A stretch of DNA of 64,000 nt from Silicimonas algicola (GCF_003148765.1 NZ_QGGV01000004.1:1-64000); one strand, 5' to 3'. Shown: positions 27,761 through 37,136, counted from the first letter of the stretch. The notes: generated from the sequence alone by a model not told the origin. Numbers and translations: made by a program.

Positions 27761-28402
27761 TCAGCTCTTCGCCGGCGGCCAGGCGCGCGGCATCAGGTCA
27801 TAGGGATGTTTCCACCCGTCGAGCGCTTCGATCCGTCCGAGCCAGGCGTCGATCGCCGGCCAGTCGGCGCGGGTGAACCCGAAGGGCTCCGGATAGAAAA
27901 GGTAGCCACAGCAGGTGAGATCCGCATTGGTGACGCTGCGTCCGGCGATCCAGTCACGCTGCGTCAGCCGCTCCTCGAGAACCTTCAGCCCCGCAAGGCC
28001 ACGGCCCTGCAGGAAACGGATGACTTCCGCCGGGCGCTTGTCCTCGGGAACGAAATTCAGCAGGAACCGCGCCGTGCCGAGCTGGCTCGAGAACTTGTGG
28101 TTGTCCCAGAGGATCCACCGCAGGATCTCGCGCTCCTCCTCCTTGCTCTCGCCTCCGAAACGGCCGGTCTTCTCCGACAGATATCCCTGGATCACACCGG
28201 ACTGGGTCAGCCGCAGATCGCCGTCGACCAGCACCGGCGCCTCGCCCATCGCGTTGACGCTCTCGCGGTACGCGGGGCTTCGTGCGGCACCGTTGAAGAA
28301 ATCGACGAACACAGGCTCCCAGTCCAGGCCCGACAGCTCCAGCGCCAAGGCCACCTTGTAGCTGTGCCCGCTCTCTCCGAAGCAATGAAGTTGGATGGTC
28401 AT
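27761..28402 (-). CDS. Glutathione S-transferase family protein
   Basis: 213 residues. The thioredoxin-like N-terminal domain reads MTIQLHCFGESGHSYKVALA with the NAMGEAPVLVDGDLRLTQS glutathione-binding segment. The helical C-terminal domain holds WIAGRSVTNADLTCCGYLFY. Substrate unknown. Placement 17 bases ahead of the thiolase gene suggests co-expression with beta-oxidation. The start lies 45 bases from the left end of a MITE-like element, so part of its leader may derive from it. Confidence 0.88.
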   Translation of the reverse strand: MTIQLHCFGESGHSYKVALALELSGLDWEPVFVDFFNGAARSPAYRESVNAMGEAPVLVDGDLRLTQSGVIQGYLSEKTGRFGGESKEEEREILRWILWDNHKFSSQLGTARFLLNFVPEDKRPAEVIRFLQGRGLAGLKVLEERLTQRDWIAGRSVTNADLTCCGYLFYPEPFGFTRADWPAIDAWLGRIEALDGWKHPYDLMPRAWPPAKS

Positions 28403-28447
28403 GTCGTGCGGCCTCCCCGGCGCTGTGTCTCTTTTGACGTCGGCCCA

Positions 28448-28624
28448 TGCGTATTTAGAGCAAGATGAAGCCGCCAGCCTTAACTGCCCATTAACCCTGA
28501 TCGCCGACCACTGGAGATGCGGTACAGGCTGGCGAGCCGATGACCGCGCAAGGTGAAGTCCTGCTGTCCCGGCCAGGTTTGAGCCCAGGGACGGCAGGCG
28601 ACTTCAACTTGCCCTAAATACGCA
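28448..28624. mobile_element. 177-bp MITE-like element with imperfect 32-bp terminal inverted repeats
   Basis: The left end (28448-28479) and the reverse complement of the right end (28593-28624) agree at 28 of 32 positions, both starting TGCGTATTTAG. An internal copy of part of the repeat (28548-28560) pairs with the right end, so 28548-28612 folds as one hairpin of about 23 paired positions. There is no internal gene and no clear target-site duplication. It fills the gap between the 70-residue gene and the GST gene inside an otherwise continuous operon. A structured RNA with the same symmetry is the alternative. Confidence 0.6.
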
Positions 28625-28633
28625 ACTCCACAC

Positions 28634-28846
28634 TCACCGCTTCCGCGCCTCCAGCTCGGAATTGAAGAGCCTCAGGCGCGCGGTCAGGTTCTCGTGGTTC
28701 ATCACGCTTGAGAAGTTCTCGAACAGGAACGACAGCGCCTCGCCTTCGTCCAGCCCCGCCTCCTGCGCGAATTTCTTGAGCCGGCGATAGCCGTCCTCGG
28801 TCATCGCGACCGGAAAACGGCGGGTCAGGCGCAGGCGTTTCGGCAT
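28634..28846 (-). CDS. Small conserved protein of unknown function
   Basis: 70 residues, basic N-terminus (MPKRLRLTRRFPVAM) and then helices TEDGYRRLKKFAQEAGLDEGEALSFLF written here only in part as DGYRRLKKFAQ and ALSFLFENF. The strand plus two helices suggests a ribbon-helix-helix type DNA-binding fold, but that is a guess. It lies 35 bases after the acyl-CoA dehydrogenase gene and its stop is nine bases from the MITE-like element. Confidence 0.6.
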   Translation of the reverse strand: MPKRLRLTRRFPVAMTEDGYRRLKKFAQEAGLDEGEALSFLFENFSSVMNHENLTARLRLFNSELEARKR

Positions 28847-28881
28847 CGGCTCTCCCCAGGGCGGGGATTGCCCCGCCTCGC

Positions 28882-30660
28882 TCAGAAGTTCGCCGCGTCG
28901 AGCGCCATGACAGTCTCGGCCCCGCTCGTGATCCGTGCGAGGTGCATCGCCGTCGCCGGAAGCTGGCGCGCCATGTAATAGCGGCCCGTCGCGATCTTGG
29001 TCCGGTAAAACTCCTCGTCCCCCGCGCCCGCGTCAAGCGACTCCTGCGCCGCCTTCGCCATCTTCGCCCACATGAGGCCCAGGCAGACATGTCCGAAAAG
29101 GTGCATGAAGTCGTAGGATCCCGACAGCGCGTTCAAGGGGTTCTTCACCCCCTCCTGCATGAAGTACATCGCCGCCGACTGAAGATCCTTCGACGCCGCC
29201 TTCAGCGGATCGAGGAACCCTTCCTTCAGCGCCGCGTCGACCTCGTTTTCCTTGACGAAGCCCTTCACCATCTCGAAGAACGCCATGATCGTCTTGCCGC
29301 CGTTCGACGGCAGCTTGCGGCCCACGAGGTCCAGCGACTGGATGCCGTTGGTGCCCTCGTAGATCATCGCGATCCGGGCATCGCGCACGAACTGCTCCAG
29401 CCCCCACTCCCGGGTGAAGCCCGACCCGCCCAGCGTCTGCTGCGCCAGCACCGTCGTCTCGAAACCCTTGTCGGTCAGGAAGCCCTTCATCACCGGGATC
29501 AGAAGCGAGATCATCGCCTCGGCCTCGGCGTCGCCCATGCGCTGCGAGCGGTCGATCATCTCGGCGCCCCAGTAGACCAGCGCGCGCCCGCCCTCGACGA
29601 TCGACTTCTGGTCCATCAGGTTCCGCCGCACGTCGGGATGGACGATGATCGGATCGGCGGCCTTCTCGGGCGCCTGCGCTCCCGTCACGTCACGCCCCTG
29701 AAGCCTGTCGCGCGCGAAGCCGAGCGCATTCTGGTAAGCGACCTCGCCCTGAGTGTAGCCCTGCAGGGCCACCGACAGCCGCGCCTCGTTCATCATGGTG
29801 AACATGGCGCGCATCCCCTTGTGCGCCTCGCCCACAAGCCAGCCAGTCGCCCCGTCATAGTTCATCACGCAGGTGGCGTTGCCGTGGATGCCCATCTTCT
29901 CTTCCAGCCCGCCGCAGCTCACGCCGTTCCGGTCGCCCAGGCTGCCGTCCTCGTTGACGAGGAACTTCGGCACCACAAAGAGGCTGATGCCCTTGATGCC
30001 GTCCGGTCCCCCCGGGATCTTCGCCAGCACCAGGTGGACGATGTTGTCCGCCATGTCGTGCTCGCCGGCCGAGATCCAGATCTTCTGCCCGGTGATCCGG
30101 TACGACCCGTCCTCCTGCGGCTCGGCCTTGGTGCGGATCAGGCCAAGATCCGTCCCGCACTGCGGCTCGGTCAGGTTCATGGTGCCCGTCCACCGGCCTT
30201 CGTAGATTGGCGGAAGGTATGTCTCTTTCTGCTGGTCCGACCCGTGCGCGTACAGGGCGGACGCCGCTCCGTGCGACAGGCCCACATACATCTGGAACGC
30301 CATGTTCGCGGCCGAGAACAACTCGCCCGTCGCCGTGTTCAGAAGGTGCGGCATCCCCTGCCCGCCGTACCGGGTGTCGGCGTCGAGCCCCATCCAGCCG
30401 CCGTCCGCCATCTGCGTCCAGGCGTCCTTGAACCCCTCGGGCGTGCGGACCACGCCGTTCTCCAGCCTGCACCCCTGCCGGTCGCCGACGGCGTTCAGCG
30501 GTTGCAGCACGTTCGCCGCGATCTTGCCCGCCTCTTCCAGCACCGCTGACGTGAAGTCGCGATCCAGCTCATCGTAACCCGGGATGTCGCTGTCCGCGAT
30601 CTTCAGCACGTCATGCAGGATGAACTGCTGATCCTTGATGGGCGGGGTAAAGGTCGGCAT
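28882..30660 (-). CDS. Acyl-CoA dehydrogenase, long DmdC-like type
   Basis: Flavoprotein of 592 residues, longer than classic 380-residue acyl-CoA dehydrogenases because of an extra C-terminal domain (PF12806 type). Seen: [12 protein letters not shown] and [15 protein letters not shown] (FAD/substrate binding), [16 protein letters not shown] and [14 protein letters not shown], where the IYEGT glutamate is the family's catalytic base. This subfamily includes 3-methylmercaptopropionyl-CoA dehydrogenase of the DMSP pathway as well as general fatty acyl-CoA enzymes. The fadA/fadB neighbours favour fatty-acid use. It is 22 bases downstream of a MerR gene. Confidence 0.88.
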   Translation of the reverse strand: MPTFTPPIKDQQFILHDVLKIADSDIPGYDELDRDFTSAVLEEAGKIAANVLQPLNAVGDRQGCRLENGVVRTPEGFKDAWTQMADGGWMGLDADTRYGGQGMPHLLNTATGELFSAANMAFQMYVGLSHGAASALYAHGSDQQKETYLPPIYEGRWTGTMNLTEPQCGTDLGLIRTKAEPQEDGSYRITGQKIWISAGEHDMADNIVHLVLAKIPGGPDGIKGISLFVVPKFLVNEDGSLGDRNGVSCGGLEEKMGIHGNATCVMNYDGATGWLVGEAHKGMRAMFTMMNEARLSVALQGYTQGEVAYQNALGFARDRLQGRDVTGAQAPEKAADPIIVHPDVRRNLMDQKSIVEGGRALVYWGAEMIDRSQRMGDAEAEAMISLLIPVMKGFLTDKGFETTVLAQQTLGGSGFTREWGLEQFVRDARIAMIYEGTNGIQSLDLVGRKLPSNGGKTIMAFFEMVKGFVKENEVDAALKEGFLDPLKAASKDLQSAAMYFMQEGVKNPLNALSGSYDFMHLFGHVCLGLMWAKMAKAAQESLDAGAGDEEFYRTKIATGRYYMARQLPATAMHLARITSGAETVMALDAANF

Positions 30661-30682
30661 TCAGGTCGTCTCCCTTGGATGG

Positions 30683-31078
30683 TCAGGCGGCTCGCGTCGC
30701 CTGTGCGGCCTCGTCCATGCGGCCGCAGGTCTCGATCTCGGCGCTCAACTCGCCGATGACGGCATTCAGCTCGTCGCGCCGCGCGGTCAGCTCGTCCAGC
30801 TTCAGGCGGGCCACCTCGCGGGCGCGGGACTGCTGGTCGCAGCTCTGTCTCTCGGGGTCGTAGAGGTCGAGAAGCTGGCGAATTTCCTCGAGGCTGAAAT
30901 TGTAGCGCTTGCCGCGCAGGATCAGCTTGAGACGGGCGCGGTCGCTGCGGGTGAAAAGGCGGCGCGTGCCTTGCCGAAGCGGCGAAAGAAGCTCTTTCGC
31001 CTCGTAGAACCGCAGCGTCCGGGGCGTCACGTCGAACGCCTCGCACATCTCGCGAATGGTCATATGGGTCTCGGTCAT
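30683..31078 (-). CDS. MerR-family transcriptional regulator
   Basis: 131 residues: winged helix-turn-helix (TIREMCEAFDVTPRTLRFYE), then the second wing and a coiled-coil dimerisation helix ending in RRDELNAVIGELSAEIETC. No metal-binding cysteine pattern of MerR/CueR type is seen. The ATG at 31078 has GGAG seven bases upstream; 19 further upstream codons are non-homologous. It heads the acyl-CoA dehydrogenase operon, so it probably controls beta-oxidation genes, as LiuR/PsrA-like MerR members do elsewhere. Confidence 0.88.
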   Translation of the reverse strand: MTETHMTIREMCEAFDVTPRTLRFYEAKELLSPLRQGTRRLFTRSDRARLKLILRGKRYNFSLEEIRQLLDLYDPERQSCDQQSRAREVARLKLDELTARRDELNAVIGELSAEIETCGRMDEAAQATRAA

Positions 31079-31158
31079 GAATCTGCTCCAGATTGCTGGC
31101 GGCGCTGACATGCTGTCCGAGACCCGTTCGTTCAATGAATGACTTAGGCTAACGCGAG

Positions 31159-31173
31159 GTAACGTAGCGTTAC
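31159..31173. promoter_or_regulatory. Candidate MerR operator palindrome
   Basis: GTAACG-TAG-CGTTAC is a perfect 6+6 inverted repeat about 80 bases upstream of the first MerR gene start. Operators of MerR proteins are inverted repeats in the spacer of the promoter they control, so it could be bound by either MerR product. The palindrome is seen directly; the binding is inference. Confidence 0.5.
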
Positions 31174-31221
31174 TGTAAAGGCAGAGAAATTATTGGAAAC
31201 AGGGACGCGGCGTCACGGCAA

Positions 31222-31239
31222 TTTTACCAAACGGTAAAA
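31222..31239. promoter_or_regulatory. AT-rich palindrome after the second MerR gene
   Basis: TTTTACC-AAAC-GGTAAAA is a perfect 7+7 inverted repeat starting 14 bases past the stop of the upstream MerR gene. It stands out in a GC-rich region. It could be an operator or, read on the minus strand, a weak terminator; the following TTGCC is a poor U-run, so neither is settled. Confidence 0.45.
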
Positions 31240-31252
31240 ACACCGGCTCACG

Positions 31253-31621
31253 TCACGAGATGGATTTCTCGACGTCGTCGCGGGCCCGCCGCAGGTCCTC
31301 GATGACACGCTCCAGGGACTCGCGCTCGCCCTCCAGCGTCGCAAGCTGGCGGTCTGCGGCCTCGACGAAGGTGCGGTACTGCTCGCTGGTGCCGGCCTTG
31401 CCATAGATCTCCAGCCACTGCCGGATCTCCTCCAGCGAGAAGCCCCACTTCCGCCCGCGCAGGATCAGCGTCATCCGCGCCACCTCGCGCGGCGAATAGA
31501 ACCGCGAGCGGCCTTCTTTCTCCGGCGCGATCAGCTCGATGTATTCGTAATACCGAAGCGTCCGCGGCGTCACGTCGAAGCGCGAGCACATGTCCTTGAA
31601 GGTAAGACGTTCAGACGGCAC
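31253..31621 (-). CDS. Second MerR-family transcriptional regulator
   Basis: 122 residues with LTFKDMCSRFDVTPRTLRYYE as helix-turn-helix and a C-terminal coiled coil rich in Arg and Glu. The GTG at 31621 is chosen because GGAGG sits six bases upstream; an in-frame start 12 codons earlier has no such site. It resembles the neighbouring MerR protein closely in the DNA-binding part (DVTPRTLR[FY]YE in both), so the two are probably paralogues. They are separated by 174 bases with two palindromes. Confidence 0.88.
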   Translation of the reverse strand: MPSERLTFKDMCSRFDVTPRTLRYYEYIELIAPEKEGRSRFYSPREVARMTLILRGRKWGFSLEEIRQWLEIYGKAGTSEQYRTFVEAADRQLATLEGERESLERVIEDLRRARDDVEKSIS

Positions 31622-31726
31622 CCGGATCCTCCTGGCGGTGCAACCTAGTGCCTGCACCTATCCGGATCAATCGGCTTGCTCTCGCATCGGCGATGGTCCG
31701 TTATGCGGGGACCAAGGAGACCGCCC

Positions 31727-32164
31727 GTGACGGACGACTACGAAACCCGGAAGGACCGCGTGGCCCGCTTCATGCAGGCGCTGCCCCATTGCCGCGCCCT
31801 GAACATGACCCTGGTCGACATCGGCCCCGGAGAAGCGGTGATGTCGATGCCTTGGGACGAAAAGCTGGTCGGCGACCCCGCGACCGGCGTCATCCACGGC
31901 GGCGCAGTGTCCTCGCTGATGGATTCCTGCGGCGGCACGGCCGTTATGGTGCATCCCGACGGGCCCGGCGGCACGGCGACCCTCGATCTGCGGATCGACT
32001 ATATGCGGCCCGCGACGCCCGGTCAGACGATCACGGCGCGCGCGACCTGCTATCACATCACCCGCACCGTGGCTTTCGTGCGCGCCGTCGCCACCGACGA
32101 CGACACCGAGCGTCCCGTCGCCACCGCATCCGGCGCCTTCACGGTCACCGGCGCGGGGGCCTGA
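31727..32164 (+). CDS. PaaI-type hotdog-fold thioesterase
   Basis: 145 residues with the hotdog motif GVIHGGAVSSLMDSCGGTA and the later ATLDLRIDYMRPA. Members hydrolyse acyl-CoA or phenylacetyl-CoA thioesters. Start is a GTG with AAGGAG seven bases upstream; earlier in-frame starts lack a site. The downstream second thioesterase gene begins four bases after its stop. Confidence 0.85.
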   Translation: MTDDYETRKDRVARFMQALPHCRALNMTLVDIGPGEAVMSMPWDEKLVGDPATGVIHGGAVSSLMDSCGGTAVMVHPDGPGGTATLDLRIDYMRPATPGQTITARATCYHITRTVAFVRAVATDDDTERPVATASGAFTVTGAGA

Positions 32165-32167
32165 GCG

Positions 32168-32677
32168 ATGCGGCCCCGTCCCGAACCCGTCCAGGTCGTC
32201 AAGCAGCGCCGCGACCGCGCGCTCAAGGCGCTGGTCGAGAACATCCCTTACGTCCGTTTCCTGAACATCCACTTCGAACGCCACGGCAACGAACTGACCG
32301 CCGTCCTCAACTTCCACGACGAGCTGATCGGCAATCCCGCCCTGCCCGCCATCCACGGCGGCGTGACGGCGGCCTTCCTCGAAACCTCGGCGCTGATCGG
32401 CCTTGCCTGGCAGAACCTGTGGGAGAAGATCGAAACCGGCGCCATCGACGCCGAGGCGCTGTCGGCCGAGACCTTGCCCCGGATGCCCAAGACCATCGAC
32501 TTCACCGTCGACTACCTGCGCACGGGCCTGCCGCGCGATGCCTATGCCCGCGCCCGCGTCAACCGCTCGGGCCGCCGCTATGCCAGCGTCCACGTCGAGG
32601 CCTGGCAGGACGACGTGACCCGTCCCTTCGCGCAGGCGACCGGTCACTTCCTGATGCCCATGCCCTCACCGGGCTGA
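32168..32677 (+). CDS. Second hotdog-fold thioesterase-like protein
   Basis: 169 residues. PAIHGGVTAAFLETSALIG corresponds to the HGG...D/E helix of PaaI thioesterases, and KTIDFTVDYLRTG to the following strand. It carries an insert of about 20 residues (ETGAIDAEALSAETLPRM) not present in the first copy. Both genes and the MATE gene form a tight plus-strand group with gaps of 3 and 6 bases. Sequence similarity to the first copy is limited outside the motif. Confidence 0.8.
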   Translation: MRPRPEPVQVVKQRRDRALKALVENIPYVRFLNIHFERHGNELTAVLNFHDELIGNPALPAIHGGVTAAFLETSALIGLAWQNLWEKIETGAIDAEALSAETLPRMPKTIDFTVDYLRTGLPRDAYARARVNRSGRRYASVHVEAWQDDVTRPFAQATGHFLMPMPSPG

Positions 32678-32683
32678 CGCGAC

Positions 32684-33997
32684 ATGGCCGAGACGCGGCT
32701 GACGCACCGCCGGGTGCTGGCCATCGCCCTTCCCATCGTGCTCTCGAACGCCACCGTCCCGATCCTGGGCGCGGTCGACACCGGCGTCGTGGGACAGCTG
32801 GGCGAGGCCGCGCCCATCGGTGCGGTCGGCATCGGCGCGGTCGTGCTGTCGATGTTCTACTGGCTCTTCGGCTTCCTGCGCATGGGCACCTCGGGCATGG
32901 TCGCCCAGGCCCACGGCGCCGGAGACACCGCCGAGACAGGCGCGCTCCTGACGCGCTCGCTCCTCTTCGCCGTCGGGGCGGGCGTCACGCTCATCATCCT
33001 GCAAGTCCCCATCTTCGCCCTCGCCTTCTTCCTCGCGCCGGCCTCGGACGAGGTGGAAACCCTCGCCAGCGCCTATCTCGCCATCCGCATCTGGGGCGCG
33101 CCCGCGACGATTGCCCTTTATGCCGTCACCGGATGGCTGATCGCGCTCGAACGCACGCGCGGCGTCCTCGTCCTGCAACTCTGGATGAACGGCCTCAACA
33201 TCGTGCTCGACCTGTGGTTCGTCCTCGGCCTCGGCTGGGGCGTCGAGGGCGTCGCGGTCGCCACGCTTATCGCCGAATGGACCGGCCTCGCCCTCGGCCT
33301 CTGGCTCTGCCGGGCGGCCTTCTCGGGCGACCAGTGGAAGGACTGGCCGCGCGTCTTCGACCGGGCCCGCATCCGCCGCATGGTCGGCGTGAACGGCGAC
33401 ATCATGGTGCGCTCGGTGGTCCTGCAGGCGGCTTTCACCAGCTTTCTGTTCCTCGGCGCGCGCCACGGCGACGCGACCCTCGCCGCGAACCAGGTGCTCC
33501 TCCAGTTCCTCGAGATCACCGCCTTCGCGATGGACGGCTTCGCCTTCGCCGCCGAGTCGCTCGTCGGCCAGGCCTATGGTGCGCGCTCGCGCCGCCGGGT
33601 GCGCGACGCCTCGATCCTGACCAGCCAGTGGGGCGTCGGCGGCGCGGTGGCGCTCGGCCTCCTCTTCTGGTTCGCCGGACCCGCTCTGATCGACCTCATG
33701 GCCAAGGCCCCCGAAGTGCGGATCGAGGCGCGAGACTTCCTGCCCTGGGCCGCCATCGCCCCTGTCATCGGGATCGCAAGCTGGATGTTCGACGGCATCT
33801 TCATCGGCGCGACCCGCACCCGCGACATGCGCAACGCCATGCTCCTGTCCGGCCTGATCTACCTCGTCGTGCTCGTTCCTCTGATCGCCGCCTTTGGCAA
33901 CCACGGCCTCTGGGCCGCGCTCATGGTCCTGAACACCGCGCGCGGCCTGACCCTGTGGCGGGCCTATCCGGCGCTGGAACGCGCAGCCGAGACCTGA
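32684..33997 (+). CDS. MATE-family (DinF-like) multidrug efflux protein
   Basis: 437 residues with 12 hydrophobic helices in two halves (MatE repeats). VLAIALPIVLSNATVPILGAVDTGVVG opens the first half; here given as VLAIALPIVLSN and VDTGVVGQLG. GNPARGL-type C-terminus LNTARGLTLW is typical of DinF. Exports organic compounds by Na+ or H+ antiport. Ends three bases from convergent pyrD. Confidence 0.88.
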   Translation: MAETRLTHRRVLAIALPIVLSNATVPILGAVDTGVVGQLGEAAPIGAVGIGAVVLSMFYWLFGFLRMGTSGMVAQAHGAGDTAETGALLTRSLLFAVGAGVTLIILQVPIFALAFFLAPASDEVETLASAYLAIRIWGAPATIALYAVTGWLIALERTRGVLVLQLWMNGLNIVLDLWFVLGLGWGVEGVAVATLIAEWTGLALGLWLCRAAFSGDQWKDWPRVFDRARIRRMVGVNGDIMVRSVVLQAAFTSFLFLGARHGDATLAANQVLLQFLEITAFAMDGFAFAAESLVGQAYGARSRRRVRDASILTSQWGVGGAVALGLLFWFAGPALIDLMAKAPEVRIEARDFLPWAAIAPVIGIASWMFDGIFIGATRTRDMRNAMLLSGLIYLVVLVPLIAAFGNHGLWAALMVLNTARGLTLWRAYPALERAAET

Positions 33998-34000
33998 GCC

Positions 34001-35041
34001 TCACAGCCAGTCGTCGACCCGCGTGCCGACAGCGTCCGACACGTTGGCGAACCCGTCGTGCGCCAGCATCTCGTCCAGACCGCGCGCGATGCGCCGCGCC
34101 AGCGACAGCCCGCCATAGACCATCGCGGTGTAAAGCTGCACCGCACTCGCCCCGGCCCGGATCTTGGAATAGGCGTCCGCCGCACTCGACACGCCGCCGA
34201 CCCCGATCAGCGGTAAGACGCCCCCCGTCTCGTGATAGAGCCTCGCCAGCACGCGCGTCGAAGGCCGGAACAGCGGTCGCCCCGACAACCCGCCCGCCTC
34301 GTTCCGGCGGCGCCCCACCAGCCCCTCGCGCGACAGCGTCGTGTTGGTCGCGATCACCCCCGCGACGCCGCTCTCCAGGGCGACCCCCGCGATGGCCGCG
34401 ATCTCGGCGTCCGAAAGGTCCGGCGCGATCTTCAGGAACACCGGCACCTGCCCCGTCTCTGCCAGCACACCGGCCAGAAGCGCCCTCAGCGCCTCCGGCC
34501 CCTGAAGATCGCGCAGTTTCTCGGTGTTGGGCGAGGACACGTTGACCGTCGCGAAATCCACCACCGTCCGCGCGACCCGCATCACCGCCGCGAAATCCCG
34601 CGCGCGGTCCGCGCTGTCCTTGTTCGCCCCGATGTTCAGCCCAACGGGCACGCCCTCGGGCCGGTCCGCCAGACGTTCGGCGATGACCTCGATCCCGTCG
34701 TTGTTGAACCCGAAGCGGTTGATCGCCGCCCGATCCCGCCGCAGCCGGAACAGCCTCGGCCGCGGATTGCCCGGCTGCGGCCGGGGCGTCGCGGCCCCGA
34801 CCTCGACGAACCCGAACCCCGCCCGCATCAAAGGCCCCACCGCCGTCGCGTTCTTGTCGAAGCCTGCGGCCAGACCTACCGGGTTCGGCAGCGCCAGCCC
34901 CGCCAGCGTGGTCGCCAGACGCGGCGACTCCACCGGCCCCGGCAACGGCGCGAACGGCGTCCGCAGCGCCGCAAGCGCCAAGCCATGCGCCCGCTCGGCG
35001 TCGAGCCGGTTCAGGACGCCGACGGCCAGCCGCTCGATCAT
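34001..35041 (-). CDS. pyrD: Dihydroorotate dehydrogenase (quinone), class 2
   Basis: 346 residues. Oxidises dihydroorotate to orotate with a quinone at the inner membrane. The amphipathic N-terminus ([20 protein letters not shown]) and the catalytic-serine loop [16 protein letters not shown] mark class 2, and NTTLSREG binds FMN phosphate region. The ATG at 35041 overlaps the stop of the DUF952 gene (ATGA); upstream in-frame sequence belongs to that gene. Confidence 0.95.
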   Translation of the reverse strand: MIERLAVGVLNRLDAERAHGLALAALRTPFAPLPGPVESPRLATTLAGLALPNPVGLAAGFDKNATAVGPLMRAGFGFVEVGAATPRPQPGNPRPRLFRLRRDRAAINRFGFNNDGIEVIAERLADRPEGVPVGLNIGANKDSADRARDFAAVMRVARTVVDFATVNVSSPNTEKLRDLQGPEALRALLAGVLAETGQVPVFLKIAPDLSDAEIAAIAGVALESGVAGVIATNTTLSREGLVGRRRNEAGGLSGRPLFRPSTRVLARLYHETGGVLPLIGVGGVSSAADAYSKIRAGASAVQLYTAMVYGGLSLARRIARGLDEMLAHDGFANVSDAVGTRVDDWL

Positions 35042-35379
35042 CCGACCAGACCGTCGAACCGATGCCGCCCCTCCCGAAGCGGAAGGTCGTGAACGAACAG
35101 CACGTCGTCCATCGTCAGCGCGCGGTACAGATGCGGAAATAGCGCGCCGCCCCGCGACGGCTCCCATCTCAACTCCGCCCCCAGCGTCTCGGACTCGATC
35201 CCCAGCAGCTTCAGCCCGGTTTCGCCCGCGAAATGCTTCGCCGCCGTCTCCTCGACCTGCTCCGCCGTCGACATGTGGACATAGCCGTCCGCCACGTCGA
35301 TCGGCGCGCCGTCGGTCTGACCGTCGCGGACGAAGGCCGCGTATTCCTCCGCGCGGAATATCTTGTAGATGATTGCCAT
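35038..35379 (-). CDS. DUF952-family protein
   Basis: 113 residues: [61 protein letters not shown] and a C-terminal [13 protein letters not shown]. The DGYVHMST and FPHLYR motifs define DUF952, whose biochemical role is unknown. It overlaps pyrD by four bases, an arrangement common in related genomes, so it may be functionally tied to pyrimidine synthesis or simply co-transcribed. Divergent from ushA-like gene. Confidence 0.85.
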   Translation of the reverse strand: MAIIYKIFRAEEYAAFVRDGQTDGAPIDVADGYVHMSTAEQVEETAAKHFAGETGLKLLGIESETLGAELRWEPSRGGALFPHLYRALTMDDVLFVHDLPLREGRHRFDGLVG

Positions 35380-35513
35380 GCCTGCCCACTTGCGCGGCAC
35401 CGACTTCGTCCGTCCGACGAGTGACGCGGCGTCCGCCTGTCTCCCTTTTGACACCTAGGACGGATACCGGCAATCTCGACCGATATAAAACACCTCACAG
35501 GGGGATTCCCGAA

Positions 35514-37082
35514 ATGATCAGCAAACTGCTTCTCGGCAGCGCGGCGCTCGCCGTCAGCGCCGGGGCGGCCATGGCCGACTTCAGCCTGACTATCCTGCAT
35601 ACCAACGACTTCCACGCCCGGTTCGAGCCGATCAACGCCTTCGACTCCGGCTGCGGCGCGGAAGATGCGGCCGAGGGCAAGTGCTTCGGCGGCTCGGCCC
35701 GCCTCGTCACCGGCATCGAGGCTGCGCGCGAGCGCGCGGGCAACACGCCCGTCCTTCTCGTGGATGGCGGCGACCAGTTCCAGGGCACGCTCTTCTACAC
35801 GTACTACAAGGGCGCCCTCTCGGCCGAGATGATGAACAAGATGGGGTACGACGCGATGACCGTCGGCAACCACGAGTTCGACGACGGCCCCGAGGTCCTG
35901 AAGGACTTCATCGGCGCCATCGAGTTCCCGATCCTGATGTCGAACGCCGACGTGTCGGGCGAACCGCTCCTCGCGGACGCCATCCAGAAATCCACCGTGA
36001 TCGAGAAGGGCGGCGAGAAGATCGGCCTCATCGGCCTGACGCCGCAGGACACCGACGAACTCGCCTCGCCCGGTCCCAACGTGATCTTCACCGATCCCGT
36101 CGGCGCCGTGCAGCAGGAGGTCGACAAGCTGACCGCCGAGGGCGTCAACAAGATCGTCGTCCTCAGCCACTCGGGCTATGGCGTCGACCAGCGCGTCGCC
36201 GAGGGCACCACGGGCGTCGACGTCATCGTCGGCGGCCACTCGAACACGCTCCTGTCTAACACCGTCGAAGGCGCGGTCGGGCCCTATCCGACCGTCACCA
36301 ACGGAGTGCAGATCGTGCAGGCCTATGCCTACGGCAAGTACCTGGGCGAGCTGAACGTCACCTTCGACGACGACGGCAACGTGACCGAGGCGACCGGCGA
36401 CCTCGTCGTCATGGACGCGAGCGTGGGCGAGGACGAGACGACCGTGGCGCGCATCGCCGAGGCAGCGGGACCCCTCGACGAGATCCGGAACAAGGTCGTG
36501 GCCACCACCACCGAGGCCATCGGCGGCGAGCGCGACGTCTGCCGCGCGAAGGAATGCCAGATGGGCTCGCTCATCGCCGACGCCATGCTCGATCGCGTCA
36601 AGGACCAGGGAGTTCAGATCGCGATCGCGAACGGCGGGGGCATCCGCGCCTCCATCGACGCGGGCGAGGTCACGATGGGCGAAGTTCTGACGGTCCTGCC
36701 GTTCCAGAACACCCTCTCGACCTTCCAGGTCACCGGAGCCACGGTCGTCGAGGCGCTCGAGAACGGCGTCAGCCAGATCGAGGAGGGCGCGGGCCGCTTC
36801 CCGCAGGTCGCCGGCATCACCTTCACCGTCGACCCGTCGGCGGAACCCGGCAGCCGCGTCTCCGAGGTCATGGTGGACGGCGCGCCGATCGAACCGGAAA
36901 AGGTCTACGGCGTCGTGTCGAACAACTACGTCCGCAACGGCGGCGACGGCTACAAGATGTTCGTCCAGGCCGAGAACGCCTACGACTTCGGCCCCGACCT
37001 GGCCGACGTCACCGCCGAATACATCGCGGCGCAGGGCGACTTCACGCCCTACACGGACGGGCGCATCACCGTGAAGGAGTGA
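35514..37082 (+). CDS. Secreted 5'-nucleotidase / UDP-sugar hydrolase family protein
   Basis: 522 residues with a Sec signal peptide (MISKLLLGSAALAVSAGAAMA, cleavage near 21). Metallophosphatase domain: ILHTNDFHARFEP, VDGGDQFQGT, GNHEFDDGPE, LSHSGYGVD and VGGHSNT, which hold the two metals. The C-terminal domain (about 350-520) has ANGGGIRASIDAG and VVSNNYVRNGGDGY, which bind the nucleotide in UshA. It probably hydrolyses extracellular or periplasmic nucleotides to nucleosides and phosphate. ATG at 35514 follows AGGGGG by nine bases. A terminator follows. Confidence 0.9.
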   Translation: MISKLLLGSAALAVSAGAAMADFSLTILHTNDFHARFEPINAFDSGCGAEDAAEGKCFGGSARLVTGIEAARERAGNTPVLLVDGGDQFQGTLFYTYYKGALSAEMMNKMGYDAMTVGNHEFDDGPEVLKDFIGAIEFPILMSNADVSGEPLLADAIQKSTVIEKGGEKIGLIGLTPQDTDELASPGPNVIFTDPVGAVQQEVDKLTAEGVNKIVVLSHSGYGVDQRVAEGTTGVDVIVGGHSNTLLSNTVEGAVGPYPTVTNGVQIVQAYAYGKYLGELNVTFDDDGNVTEATGDLVVMDASVGEDETTVARIAEAAGPLDEIRNKVVATTTEAIGGERDVCRAKECQMGSLIADAMLDRVKDQGVQIAIANGGGIRASIDAGEVTMGEVLTVLPFQNTLSTFQVTGATVVEALENGVSQIEEGAGRFPQVAGITFTVDPSAEPGSRVSEVMVDGAPIEPEKVYGVVSNNYVRNGGDGYKMFVQAENAYDFGPDLADVTAEYIAAQGDFTPYTDGRITVKE

Positions 37083-37105
37083 TCCTTCGCGCAAGAGAAC
37101 AACGG

Positions 37106-37136
37106 GGGCCGCTGCCAGCGCAGCGGCCCTTTGCTT
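37106..37136 (+). terminator. Rho-independent terminator after the 5'-nucleotidase gene
   Basis: Perfect 10-bp stem GGGCCGCTGC/GCAGCGGCCC with a CAGC loop and a following TTTGCTT. It begins 23 bases past the stop codon. Confidence 0.88.

Noticed and set aside
28548-28612. Hairpin as a tRNA or intrinsic terminator
   Set aside because: No anticodon, T-loop or CCA-type pattern, and no U-run on either strand; it is better explained by the inverted-repeat element.
31648-34545. 965-codon plus frame over thioesterase and MATE genes
   Set aside because: Arg/Pro/His-rich out-of-frame shadow of three well-supported genes.
35448-35489. TTGACA and TATAAA upstream of the 5'-nucleotidase gene as a promoter
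   Set aside because: The two boxes are 30 bases apart, too far for one sigma-70 promoter, and CAATCT at the right spacing is a poor -10.
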